Shown piece by piece: positions 1 to 6,516 of a DNA stretch of 7,697 nt (position 1 is the first letter of the stretch; each line of letters begins with the position of its first letter). The notes below the pieces were generated by a model. The model was given only the letters and a program-made list of their open reading frames with translations, was not told the DNA's origin and searched no databases. The translations under genes and the position numbers were made by a program. The stretch comes from Candidatus Nitrosopumilus sp. Its GTDB lineage: Archaea > Thermoproteota > Nitrososphaeria > Nitrososphaerales > Nitrosopumilaceae. The stretch is from contig DRGT01000140.1 of the NCBI GenBank assembly GCA_011055585.1, positions 1 through 7,697 of the forward strand, given 5' to 3'.

Positions 1-608
1 GCAAATTCCAAGCGAAAATCATTGATATCAAAACAAAAAATTTTACTGGCTTGTTTGGTTTTAGCAAGCATTACATGCATCATGCCTGTTGCACCAACCC
101 CAAAAATTGCAACTGAATCATTTTTTTGAAAGAAAATTTTATTCCAAGCACGAATACAGCAAGCCAACGGTTCAATCATTGCTGCCTCTTCAAAGCTCAT
201 TGAGTCAGGAATTTTGATTACTCCACCATGTTCAACATTCCATTTAGAAACGATAAATTCTTCGGCTAGTCCACATGGTGACAAATTGGTCTCATAGTAT
301 TTTTCACACATAGTTTCATTGCCATGAAGACAGTAGTGACAAGAATAACACGGAACATGATGATGAACAAAAACTCTGTCTCCTTTTTTGAGATTTTCAA
401 CTTCGGCTCCCCCCTCAAGGATTATTCCAGAAGGTTCATGTCCCAGTTTCATTGATGGTTTCCCATATTGACCAAAAACCTTCTCAAGATCTGAACCACA
501 AATTCCACATGCGTGCATCTTTACCAAAATGTCACCTGTTCCAAGACTTTGTTTTTCAAAGTCTTGGATTACAACCTTAGAAGATTCTTTTATCACTACA
601 GCTTTCAT
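1..608 (-). CDS. Zinc-dependent alcohol/polyol dehydrogenase (MDR family), 3' part cut off by window edge
   Basis: An open frame runs from an ATG at 608 to the window edge without a stop (202 codons), so only the N-terminal part is present; family members are about 340-350 residues. It is a medium-chain dehydrogenase/reductase, which oxidises an alcohol or polyol, or reduces the matching carbonyl, with NAD(P). Visible motifs are the catalytic-zinc segment CGICGSD (Cys37), GHE at 56-58, and the four structural-zinc cysteines 87, 90, 93 and 101 (CYSCHYC then C). Residues 146-151, EPLACC, put Glu at the site typical of sorbitol/threonine-dehydrogenase-like members. The Rossmann motif GVGATG is at 170-175. 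The start is firm: an in-frame TAA lies only 21 bases upstream, within the TATA box, and no other ATG is available. The substrate cannot be told from this fragment. It is divergent from the membrane-protein gene. Confidence 0.9.
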   Translation of the reverse strand, partial: MKAVVIKESSKVVIQDFEKQSLGTGDILVKMHACGICGSDLEKVFGQYGKPSMKLGHEPSGIILEGGAEVENLKKGDRVFVHHHVPCYSCHYCLHGNETMCEKYYETNLSPCGLAEEFIVSKWNVEHGGVIKIPDSMSFEEAAMIEPLACCIRAWNKIFFQKNDSVAIFGVGATGMMHVMLAKTKQASKIFCFDINDFRLEF

Positions 609-627
609 GCCACATTTCAGGTATGTT

Positions 628-635
628 TACTATAA
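628..635 (-). promoter_or_regulatory. TATA box of the dehydrogenase gene
   Basis: On the minus strand the sequence reads ACTTATAGTAAAC, with its centre about 25 bases before the ATG at 608. That is the normal archaeal TATA-to-transcription-start distance, so the transcript should be leaderless or nearly so. No ribosome binding site precedes the ATG, which fits. The TATA assignment is inferred from position and composition. Confidence 0.55.
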
Positions 636-733
636 GTACATTAAAGGAATTTCAAAAACTGTTTATTTTTTTCAACAGTACGCTCAATCCGAACATCGAT
701 TCTGTTATTATTCTAAATTTCTTAAAAAAATTA

Positions 734-1480
734 ATGTCAAGATGGGATGATAAGAATTTAGGTTACAATTATGACCGCACATTAGATGATGAACAAGAGG
801 CCCATCTTTTAAAGAAGCTTCAGGACTATCAAGAACTTGAAAAAAAGGAAATAGTAAAAAGGAGATTTTTTGAAGCATCCAACCAAAGAAAACCTGGAAG
901 TTGGACAAATCGGTTTATTCTTGCTTCAATTATCCAAGCTGCAATAATTGCATCTATGACAATTTTTCTTGTAACAGTTCAGCTAATGCACTCTGAAATT
1001 AACTTGATGCAACTGCTGTCCTCGTCATTTGACGGACCATCAAAGTGGTTCTTTTTTGGGTACATCATGTATATTACATTAGTTGTTGCAGTTGCATTAA
1101 CCGCAGTATTTTATTATCAATTAGAAGCAAACATGAAAAAAGAAATTCGAGGATTCAAAAATATTCTTGCAGGTATACATCTTTTTGGAATGAATGTTGG
1201 AGGAACGTTAGCAACAATATTTTTGATGTGGTTTGGTCTTGATGGTTCCGGGATTTCAAATCTTATTTTAAGTGGTGTGACTGAAATAGAATCAAAAGTT
1301 GAAAGTATAGAACAATTTACAAATATAATTGGAGTTTTTGCTACAATTTTTGCAGTAGGAATTTTAGCTGGAGGAATTGCTTTTTTAACAACTTATTTTC
1401 AAAAAAATCCAAATTTTATTAATCAAAAATCGTCTTCTTTTGAATTTAGAAATAACTATACTGAATTTGACAGATTGTAA
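734..1480 (+). CDS. Four-helix membrane protein of unknown function
   Basis: The 248-residue protein has a charged, helix-forming N-terminal segment (about 17-45, rich in Glu/Lys, probably coiled coil). Four hydrophobic segments follow at about 61-85, 106-127, 144-167 and 196-220, then a polar tail. A loop at 182-195 is also acidic and helical. I do not recognise a family, and no catalytic motif is visible. An ATG at 623 in the same frame would add 37 residues, but it lies in the dehydrogenase's promoter and the extra sequence is low-complexity, so the ATG at 734 (MSRWDDKN) is preferred. No ribosome binding site is seen; an AT-rich stretch around 705-716 may be its TATA region but is weak. 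The stop is 3 bases from the convergent ATP synthase F gene. It could be a small-solute or stress-related membrane protein, but nothing in the sequence decides this. Confidence 0.75.
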   Translation: MSRWDDKNLGYNYDRTLDDEQEAHLLKKLQDYQELEKKEIVKRRFFEASNQRKPGSWTNRFILASIIQAAIIASMTIFLVTVQLMHSEINLMQLLSSSFDGPSKWFFFGYIMYITLVVAVALTAVFYYQLEANMKKEIRGFKNILAGIHLFGMNVGGTLATIFLMWFGLDGSGISNLILSGVTEIESKVESIEQFTNIIGVFATIFAVGILAGGIAFLTTYFQKNPNFINQKSSSFEFRNNYTEFDRL

Positions 1481-1483
1481 AAG

Positions 1484-1777
1484 TTAGACACCTAGTATTT
1501 TTTTGAGCATTACGCGATAATCAACTTCAACTTTTTCACCACCTGGGGCAGGTAATGAGAAAACCAATGTGTCTTTTTTTGTTCGCAAAGCAGTTAGCTG
1601 ATCATTAATTGGGTTAGAGATATCATCACTTACTAAAACTAAACCAACATTGGTGTCATCAGTTAGTTTCTTTATTTCTTCTAGTGCTTTTTCAGGGGTT
1701 TCTACAATAATTCCTTCGATACCTGCTAGCTGCGAACTGGTTACAAAGACTCGGCTACCGACTGTAACAATTCTCAC
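1484..1777 (-). CDS. atpF: A-type ATP synthase subunit F
   Basis: The 97-residue protein matches the small F subunit of archaeal/vacuolar ATP synthases in length and pattern. It has an N-terminal strand MRIVTVGSR, the segment LAGIEG at 18-23, a central strand GLVLVSDDI, and a C-terminal FSLPAPGGEKVEVDYRVMLKKILGV. In the family, F is a Rossmann-like domain on the central stalk, next to subunit D, helping couple proton flow to ATP synthesis at the membrane. The start is GTG at 1777; an ATG two bases upstream is out of frame, and no in-frame ATG precedes it. No other ATP synthase subunit is in the window, so this gene stands apart from the usual operon, at least locally. It converges on the membrane-protein gene with a 3-base gap. 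Confidence 0.85.
   Translation of the reverse strand: MRIVTVGSRVFVTSSQLAGIEGIIVETPEKALEEIKKLTDDTNVGLVLVSDDISNPINDQLTALRTKKDTLVFSLPAPGGEKVEVDYRVMLKKILGV
1498..1504 (+). terminator. Possible oligo-T terminator of the membrane-protein gene
   Basis: A run of seven T on the plus strand begins 18 bases after the TAA at 1478-1480. Archaeal RNA polymerase stops at such runs without a hairpin. It lies inside the 3' end of the convergent ATP synthase F gene, so it could also be just coding sequence. Confidence 0.3.
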
Positions 1778-1807
1778 ATTTGGCGTTTTTTTCCAAGTAA
1801 TTTAACC

Positions 1808-1814
1808 TTTTATA
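1808..1814 (-). promoter_or_regulatory. TATA box of the ATP synthase F gene
   Basis: The minus strand reads CCTATAAAAGG, the best TATA match in the window. Its centre is about 34 bases before the GTG at 1777, predicting a leader of only some 8 bases. The box is nearly palindromic, so it might also serve the divergent gene at 1870, which would then have a leader of about 33 bases. Confidence 0.6.
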
Positions 1815-1869
1815 GGATAATTGAAATTATTTTGGAAACGTTGATTTAGTTTTGTTACAATGAAAATTT

Positions 1870-2169
1870 ATGGTAGAAATCGACAAAGACAAAGACATGT
1901 ATCTTTTTTTGCATGGCAAAATGGACCTTCAACAAAAATCAGTTGATGCACTTGTATCAAATGGAATTTCAAAAGATAAAATCATCTTAGCAATGCCAGA
2001 CAAAGTTGGAAAAGAAGGAGACTATATGGCAATGTTGTGGACGCCTCCCAACCCTGACCACATAAAAATTCAAAAAATTACCAAAATAGAACCCGTAGAG
2101 CCAGATGACGTGATTGGATTATGGAAGGGAGTCTCAAAAGATGATCTGTTTGAGATAAAATTGGAGTAA
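1870..2169 (+). CDS. Conserved-looking small soluble protein, function unknown
   Basis: This is a 99-residue acidic protein with no signal peptide, membrane segment or cysteine cluster. The N-terminus has a lysine/aspartate repeat (DKDKD, residues 5-9). The middle has a predicted helix-turn pattern (VDALVSNGISKDKIILAMPDK), followed by LWTPPNPDH and an acidic C-terminal part. I do not recognise the family. The frame is kept over 300 bases with archaeal-like codon use, is bracketed exactly by its neighbours, and stops 1 base from the convergent SWIM gene, so it is very probably real. An out-of-frame ATG at 1860 opens only a short frame. No ribosome binding site is visible; a weak TATA-like stretch lies about 26 bases upstream (around 1843). 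Confidence 0.7.
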   Translation: MVEIDKDKDMYLFLHGKMDLQQKSVDALVSNGISKDKIILAMPDKVGKEGDYMAMLWTPPNPDHIKIQKITKIEPVEPDDVIGLWKGVSKDDLFEIKLE

Positions 2170-2170
2170 T

Positions 2171-2473
2171 TTACAAATCCGAGATTAAACCAGAAATAAA
2201 ATCTCCAAACTCTTCATCTGAGAATTTTATTAATTCCACTTTATTTTGTTTTTGTGCCAACATAAGAGATTCCAAGTGATAACATCCTTTTTTCCCATCA
2301 GAGGAATTAAAATAATAACTAGGGCAGGAACAAAATTCCAAATCTGGATCAAGCCAATGTTCTTTTCCTTTTCCTACAACTGTCCAAATTTTACGGTTAC
2401 TTGGTTCAAACAAGTGAAGTTTAACGCGTTTTTCTGAAATTACTGATTCAATTTTGTTAGGATCTTTGCTCAC
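2171..2473 (-). CDS. SWIM zinc-finger protein
   Basis: The 100-residue protein consists mainly of one SWIM domain. Zinc ligands are Cys48, Cys50, Cys64 and His66, in the pattern CxC-x13-CxH (FCSCPSYYF... GCYHL). A preceding beta region (KLHLFEPSNRKIWTVVGKGKEHWLDPD) is typical of the family. SWIM domains bind nucleic acid or proteins; stand-alone archaeal versions resemble the Sws1 group that works with RecA/Rad51 paralogues in recombination. That role here is inference. The start is GTG at 2473; only two codons separate it from an in-frame TAA upstream, so the choice is forced. It is divergent from the metallophosphoesterase with 15 bases between start codons, and convergent with the 99-residue gene. 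Confidence 0.85.
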   Translation of the reverse strand: MSKDPNKIESVISEKRVKLHLFEPSNRKIWTVVGKGKEHWLDPDLEFCSCPSYYFNSSDGKKGCYHLESLMLAQKQNKVELIKFSDEEFGDFISGLISDL

Positions 2474-2488
2474 AAGGATTTAATTCCA

Positions 2489-3256
2489 ATGCCAAGTATA
2501 TTTTTGGTGGTCAAAACAAAAATAGTTCCTTTTCAGCCGGTTCTAATTTTAGATGATAAAAAGAGAAGCATTGTTGTAACTGATTTGCACATAGGATTTG
2601 AGAGCAGTTTAGCTTTGAAAAATATTTTTGTTGGAAAAAATACCACCATTAACGAAACAATCACAGAACTAGAATCAATTATAGAATCGACAAAAGCAAA
2701 ATCATTAATTTTATTGGGAGATATAAAATCAAGCATCAAATCCATTTCTAAAAATGAATGGGATGAAGTTCCTTTATTTTTTAAAAAAATGAGTGATAAA
2801 ATTGATACGATTTTAATTCCTGGAAATCATGATGCTAATATACAAAAACTTATTCCAGAAGGCATTACTGAAGTTGGGTCAGCAGGGTTAGTTATTGAAG
2901 ATGTTCTTTTAACACATGGTCACACAATGCCTTCTGAAAATTTTTCACATGTAGATAAAATAGTAATGGGTCATGTTCATCCGGTATTTTTCCAAGACGA
3001 GTCAGTTGTAAATGGACAGAGGGTTTGGGTATCAATAAAGACAGATAAAGAACAGATTTTTTCTTCAACAACTGGAGAGTTAGATATTACTATAATTCCA
3101 TCATTTAACAAATATTTCTATGCAACACACAAAAAACAATACAAAAAATCAATTTCCCCAATAATTGAAAAAATCAAAGAGTTTTCTTCGGCCAAAATAG
3201 TTACACTAGATGGCACTATTATTGGCAATGAATCTATGATAAAACAAGTCCTCTAG
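2489..3256 (+). CDS. Metallophosphoesterase, COG1407/PdeM-like (ICC-like)
   Basis: The 255-residue protein has the calcineurin-like metal-site motifs in order: VTDLHIG (Asp32, His34), LLGDIK (Asp78), PGNHD (111-115), THGH (142-145) and MGHVHP (160-165). The compact layout, with the active site starting about 30 residues from the N-terminus after a strand-rich lead (VLILDDKKRS), fits the COG1407 group. In bacteria its relatives (PdeM) sit with a DNA ligase, an exonuclease and an Lhr-type helicase; archaeal members are also found near Lhr helicases. A two-metal phosphodiesterase or nuclease acting on DNA or RNA ends is therefore likely, but its substrate is unknown. The residue after GDIK is Ser81, where the family usually has His. 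The start is ATG at 2489; no better in-frame start lies downstream, and the motif spacing supports it. Its stop overlaps that of carB. Confidence 0.85.
   Translation: MPSIFLVVKTKIVPFQPVLILDDKKRSIVVTDLHIGFESSLALKNIFVGKNTTINETITELESIIESTKAKSLILLGDIKSSIKSISKNEWDEVPLFFKKMSDKIDTILIPGNHDANIQKLIPEGITEVGSAGLVIEDVLLTHGHTMPSENFSHVDKIVMGHVHPVFFQDESVVNGQRVWVSIKTDKEQIFSSTTGELDITIIPSFNKYFYATHKKQYKKSISPIIEKIKEFSSAKIVTLDGTIIGNESMIKQVL
2497..2505 (-). promoter_or_regulatory. TATA box of the SWIM gene, inside the phosphoesterase coding sequence
   Basis: The minus strand reads AAAAATATA, centred about 27 bases before the GTG at 2473, the right distance for a leaderless transcript. It covers codons 3-6 of the divergent phosphoesterase gene, so transcription of that gene runs through it. 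The call is from position and composition only. Confidence 0.5.
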
Positions 3257-6200
3257 TTTATTGGGTTGTAAGGCTCTAGTGGTTTTTTTGTGGTTTCGTT
3301 TTTTTGTAGCCATTCAAGAGTTTTTACAAAGGATTCAGCCAATTCAATCGTGGTAAGAACCGGAATTCCAAGTTCTAATGATTTTCTTCGAATTTGGTAT
3401 TCATCATAAAGCATTCCTACATATTTTTCTAAGGTAGAAGTACTTGGGATGTTAATAATAAAATCAATTTTTCTCTCAAAGAGCAAATCAGCAATGTTAG
3501 GTTTTCTATCTGGTTCACTGATTTTATAGACAACTCCAACTTCACCAAATTTTTCCTGCAAAAATTCAGCAGTATGTTCTGTTGCAATAATCTTAAAGCC
3601 AAGATTTTTGAGCGACGCTGTAGTTTGTAAAAGTTTTTCTTTATTTTCTTCGCCTCCGATTGTGATTAACACAGTTCCTTTCTTTGGGAGAGAATAACCT
3701 ACTGATGTCAATCCTTTTGCGAGTGCGTCATAGAAACTAATTCCAAAGCAAGCTGCTTCTCCAGTAGACTGCATTTCAACTCCTAAAATCATATCTGCTC
3801 CTTCTAGCTGCATAAAAGAAAATTGTGGAACTTTGATTCCATATTGGTTTACGTTTCTCCATTGATCATCAGGTATTTGTGGAATTTTTTTACCAAGAAC
3901 TGCAGAAGATGCCAAGCTCATTAAATTGGTTTTAACGAATTTTGAAACAAATGGCATTGAACGTGATGCCCTGATGTTTAATTCTATAACATAAACTTGG
4001 TCTTCATGGACAAGAAATTGTAAGTTAAATGGTCCTTTGATGTTAAATGATTTTGCAATTTTTTTGGTATAATCAGTTATTGTTTCAATAATTTTGTTGT
4101 TAAGACGCCAGGGAGGAATGCACATCATAGCATCGCCTGAATGAACTCCTGCACTTTCAATGTGTTCTACGAGTGCACCAATAATGATGGTTTCACCATC
4201 TGAAACGCCATCTACATCAACTTCTAAGGAATTTAGCATGAATTTTGAGATAACAACTGGATGATCAGGAGATAGTGTTGTTGCTTGGTTAACAAATTTT
4301 TTTAATTCTCCTTGCGACCACACAACCTTCATTGCAGATCCGCTTAGGACATAGGATGGCCTCACAATCACTGGATACTCTACTTCAATCGCAAAATTTT
4401 TTGCTTCAGTGATATTCGAAAAAGCCTGCCATTTTGGTTGTTTAATGTGCAACTCATCAAGTACTGCACTGAATTTTGAACGGTTTTCTGCTCTATCTAC
4501 ATCATCTGCAGAAGTTCCAAGTAGTTGGATTCCGTTTTTAGCAAGTTTTGGAGTTAGATTGTTTGCAGTTTGACCACCAACCGAAGTCACAATTCCCTTA
4601 CAATTTTCAAACTCCTGAATATCTAAAATGCGCTCCAGAGTTAATTCTTCAAAGTAAAGCCTTTGGCAAATATCATAGTCAGTTGATACCGTTTCTGGAT
4701 TACAATTTACCACAGCAACATTTTTTTCTCCATTTTCTTGCAAGCCCAAAACCATGTTTACGGTGCCCCAATCAAATTCTACACTGCTTCCTATTCGATA
4801 TGGTCCTGCACCCAAAACCAGAACTCCTTCTTCTTGTGGTGATATTTCAAAATCGTTTTTGTCTCCACCGTATGTAAGGTATAGATAATTTGTTTTTGCA
4901 GGCCATTCAGCAGCTAGCGTATCTATTTGTTTTACTACTGGAATAATGCCTTCCTTTTTTCTTATTTGGCGAATTTCCATTTCATCAATACCTGAAGCTC
5001 TTCCAATTTGCCTATCAGAAAACCCGAGTTTTTTAGATTCTCGTAAAAGATTAGGTTCAATCTTTGATTCTTTTAATTTCTGTTCTGTATCTACAATGTT
5101 TTTTATTTTTTCAATAAACCATGGATCAATTGCGGATATTTTGTAAATTTTTTCAACAGAAATTCCTTTCTTAAGTGCAGCAGCAACATAGAATAGAATG
5201 TAATCATCTGGAGATAAAAGATGATTTTCGATTTCTTCTTCATCGTAAGTTTTTCCATTCATACGATTTAGAACTAGTCCGTCATTACCAATATCGAGCA
5301 TCCTAATTGATTTTTGAAGTGATTCTTCAAACGTTCTTCCTACTGCCATGACTTCTCCCACAGATTTCATGCTTGGGCCAAGGTTTCTATTTGCAAGCTC
5401 GAATTTGCTAAAGTCCCATCTAGGATGTTTGCATACAATATAGTCAAGGGATGGTTCAAAACATGCAGTAGTAACTTTGGTAATTTTGTTAACCAGTTCT
5501 GGCAATGAATAACCAATACCTAATTTTGCAGACATGTAGGCAAGTGGATAACCAGTTGCTTTGCTAGCAAGTGCTGAAGAACGAGAAAGTCTTGGATTTA
5601 TCTCGATTGCAACATACTTTTCAGATTCAGGATCCAATGCAAATTGTATGTTGCATTCACCAACTATACCAACATGTTTTGTGGCCCTTAAAGCAGCTGA
5701 TCTTAATAAATGATATTCTCGGTTGTTAATTGTCTGAGAGGGAGCAACGACAATGTTATCTCCAGTATGTACCTTCATTGAAAGAATATTTTCCATGTTA
5801 CAGACAATGATGTTATTTCCTGAATAGTCTTGCATTACCTCATATTCTATTTGCTTCCAGCTTCCAACATATTCTTCAATCAGTATTTGACCCACCATAC
5901 TTGCACTAAGTCCTCTACCAACAATTTCATACAGCTCGATTTCATTAAAGGCAACCCCGCCACCTTTTCCTCCTAGAGTATAAGCAACTCTCACAATCAC
6001 TGGATAACCTAATTCACTAGCAACTTTTTTTGCGTCTTCAAAGGAATAAACGGTGTTACTTTTGAGCATAGGAATTCCGCATTGGTTCATAGAATCTTTG
6101 AAAAGTTGTCTATCCTCAGTCGATTTAATTCCTGAAATTTGTGTCCCAAGTACCTTGATTCCATATTTTTGTAGTATTCCTTGCTCGTCAAGTTTTACGC

Positions 6201-6516
6201 CACAGTTTAGAGCAGTTTGGCCTCCAAACCCAAGCATTACTCCATCTGGTCTTTCTTTTTCAATAATTGATGTGACATATTCTGGAGTAACTGGTAAGAG
6301 GTAAACTTGGTCTGCAAATCGAGTATCGGTTTGAATTGTTGCAATGTTTGGATTGATAAGAATACTTTTCAGTCCGTCTTCGCGAATTGCCTTGAGACAT
6401 TGGCTTCCGGAGTAGTCAAATTGGCGGTCGTTTTAGCGACTTTCGCCGGCTTCTCCGATTTTTATTGCCCCGCTACCTAACACTAGAATTTTTTTTAGCG
6501 ACTCATTTTTTGGCAG
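3253..6516 (-). CDS. carB: Carbamoyl-phosphate synthetase large subunit, interrupted by an in-frame stop near its 5' end
   Basis: CarB makes carbamoyl phosphate from bicarbonate, ammonia (passed on from CarA) and two ATP in the cytoplasm, feeding pyrimidine and arginine synthesis. Without the 21-base insertion at 6421-6441 the model is 1080 residues, the usual length. The order is: N-terminal pre-ATP-grasp fold (GSGAIKIGEAGE joined to FDYSGSQ); ATP-grasp 1 with the loop TLGGKGGGVAF (about 173-183) and EINPRLSRSSA (about 298); an oligomerisation region; the second half from VLGAGPYRIGSSVEFDWG (about 560); ATP-grasp 2 with PSYVLSGSAM (about 713) and ELNIRASRSMPFVSK (about 838); and an MGS-like regulatory domain from about 935. 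The uninterrupted frame starts at 6432; its first ATG is at 6237, far too late, because it would remove about 86 conserved residues. The proposed start is CTG at 6516 after a GGAGG, giving (M)PKNESLKKILVLG. The gene overlaps carA by 14 bases. Identity is certain; whether it is functional as read is open. Confidence 0.93.
3283..3305 (+). terminator. Double oligo-T terminator of the phosphoesterase gene
   Basis: Two runs of seven T on the plus strand, at 3283-3289 and 3299-3305, follow the TAG at 3254-3256 by 27 and 43 bases. Paired U-tracts are a usual archaeal terminator form. They lie within the 3' coding end of the convergent carB gene, where they encode Lys-rich residues near the C-terminus, so chance cannot be ruled out. 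Confidence 0.4.
6421..6441 (-). other. 21-base in-frame insertion with TAA stop inside carB
   Basis: In the carB frame the codons from 6441 down read Ser-Arg-stop-Asn-Asp-Arg-Gln, lying exactly between Glu25 (GAA, 6444-6442) and Phe (TTT, 6420-6418) of the invariant segment GEAGE/FDYSG. Deleting 21 bases restores the conserved protein without any change. The boundary can slide by two bases because TT occurs at both ends. The insert is 11/21 G+C, richer than its surroundings. The stop codon is at 6435-6433. The insertion is seen directly by comparison with the very conserved family motif; its origin is inference. Confidence 0.85.
6423..6447 (-). repeat. Bulged hairpin formed by the carB insertion
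   Basis: In the carB mRNA, GGCG-AAA-GUCG pairs with CGAC-CGCC around the loop CUAAAA. This gives two stacked 4-bp helices with a three-A bulge on the 5' side. The in-frame UAA stop lies within the loop. The hairpin covers nearly the whole insertion and its 5' junction. Confidence 0.7.
6431..6503 (-). repeat. 11-base direct repeat pair: carA/carB junction and carB insertion
   Basis: AGTCGCTAAAA (minus strand) occurs at 6503-6493, just after the ATGA at the end of carA, and again at 6441-6431 as the first half of the insertion. The offset is 62 bases, so the two copies are read in different frames: Ser-Leu-Lys in carB at the first, and Ser-Arg-stop at the second. An exact 11-base match so close by is unlikely by chance and suggests one copy was made from the other. 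Confidence 0.7.

Noticed and set aside
623..733. N-terminal extension of the membrane protein from the ATG at 623
   Set aside because: It starts inside the promoter of the divergent dehydrogenase, at the edge of its TATA box, and adds 37 residues with no clear pattern; the ATG at 734 fits better.
529..750. 73-codon open frame on the plus strand over the dehydrogenase start
   Set aside because: It overlaps the dehydrogenase coding sequence, the divergent promoter region and the start of the membrane protein, with no family features.
1860..1945. Short frame from the ATG at 1860, ahead of the 99-residue gene
   Set aside because: It is out of frame, short and basic, with no ribosome binding site; the frame starting at 1870 is kept over 300 bases.
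2246..2437. 63-codon frame antisense to the SWIM gene
   Set aside because: It lies wholly antisense to a gene with clear zinc ligands and is rich in Phe/Lys as a shadow; frames at 708-908, 1045-1242 and 2533-2745 were rejected for the same reason.
4548..4877. 109-codon open frame on the plus strand inside carB
   Set aside because: It is antisense to the most conserved part of carB; its protein is Pro/Leu/His/Cys-rich in the way typical of shadow frames. The same holds for frames at 4946-5146 and 6053-6304.
3253..6237. carB starting at the ATG at 6237 (994 residues)
   Set aside because: This would drop about 86 residues, including the first nucleotide-binding segment GSGAIKIGEAGE/FDYSG and TDTRFAD...PVTPEYV, all of which are still encoded in the same frame just upstream.
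6414..6447. The carB insertion as an archaeal bulge-helix-bulge mRNA intron
   Set aside because: AGUC at the insert's 5' end can pair with GACU in the following exon, flanked by three-base bulges GAA and UUU, but the outer helix does not form and the predicted cut would remove 24 bases, giving GEAGDDY rather than the conserved GEAGEFDY. The structure seen locally has one bulge only.
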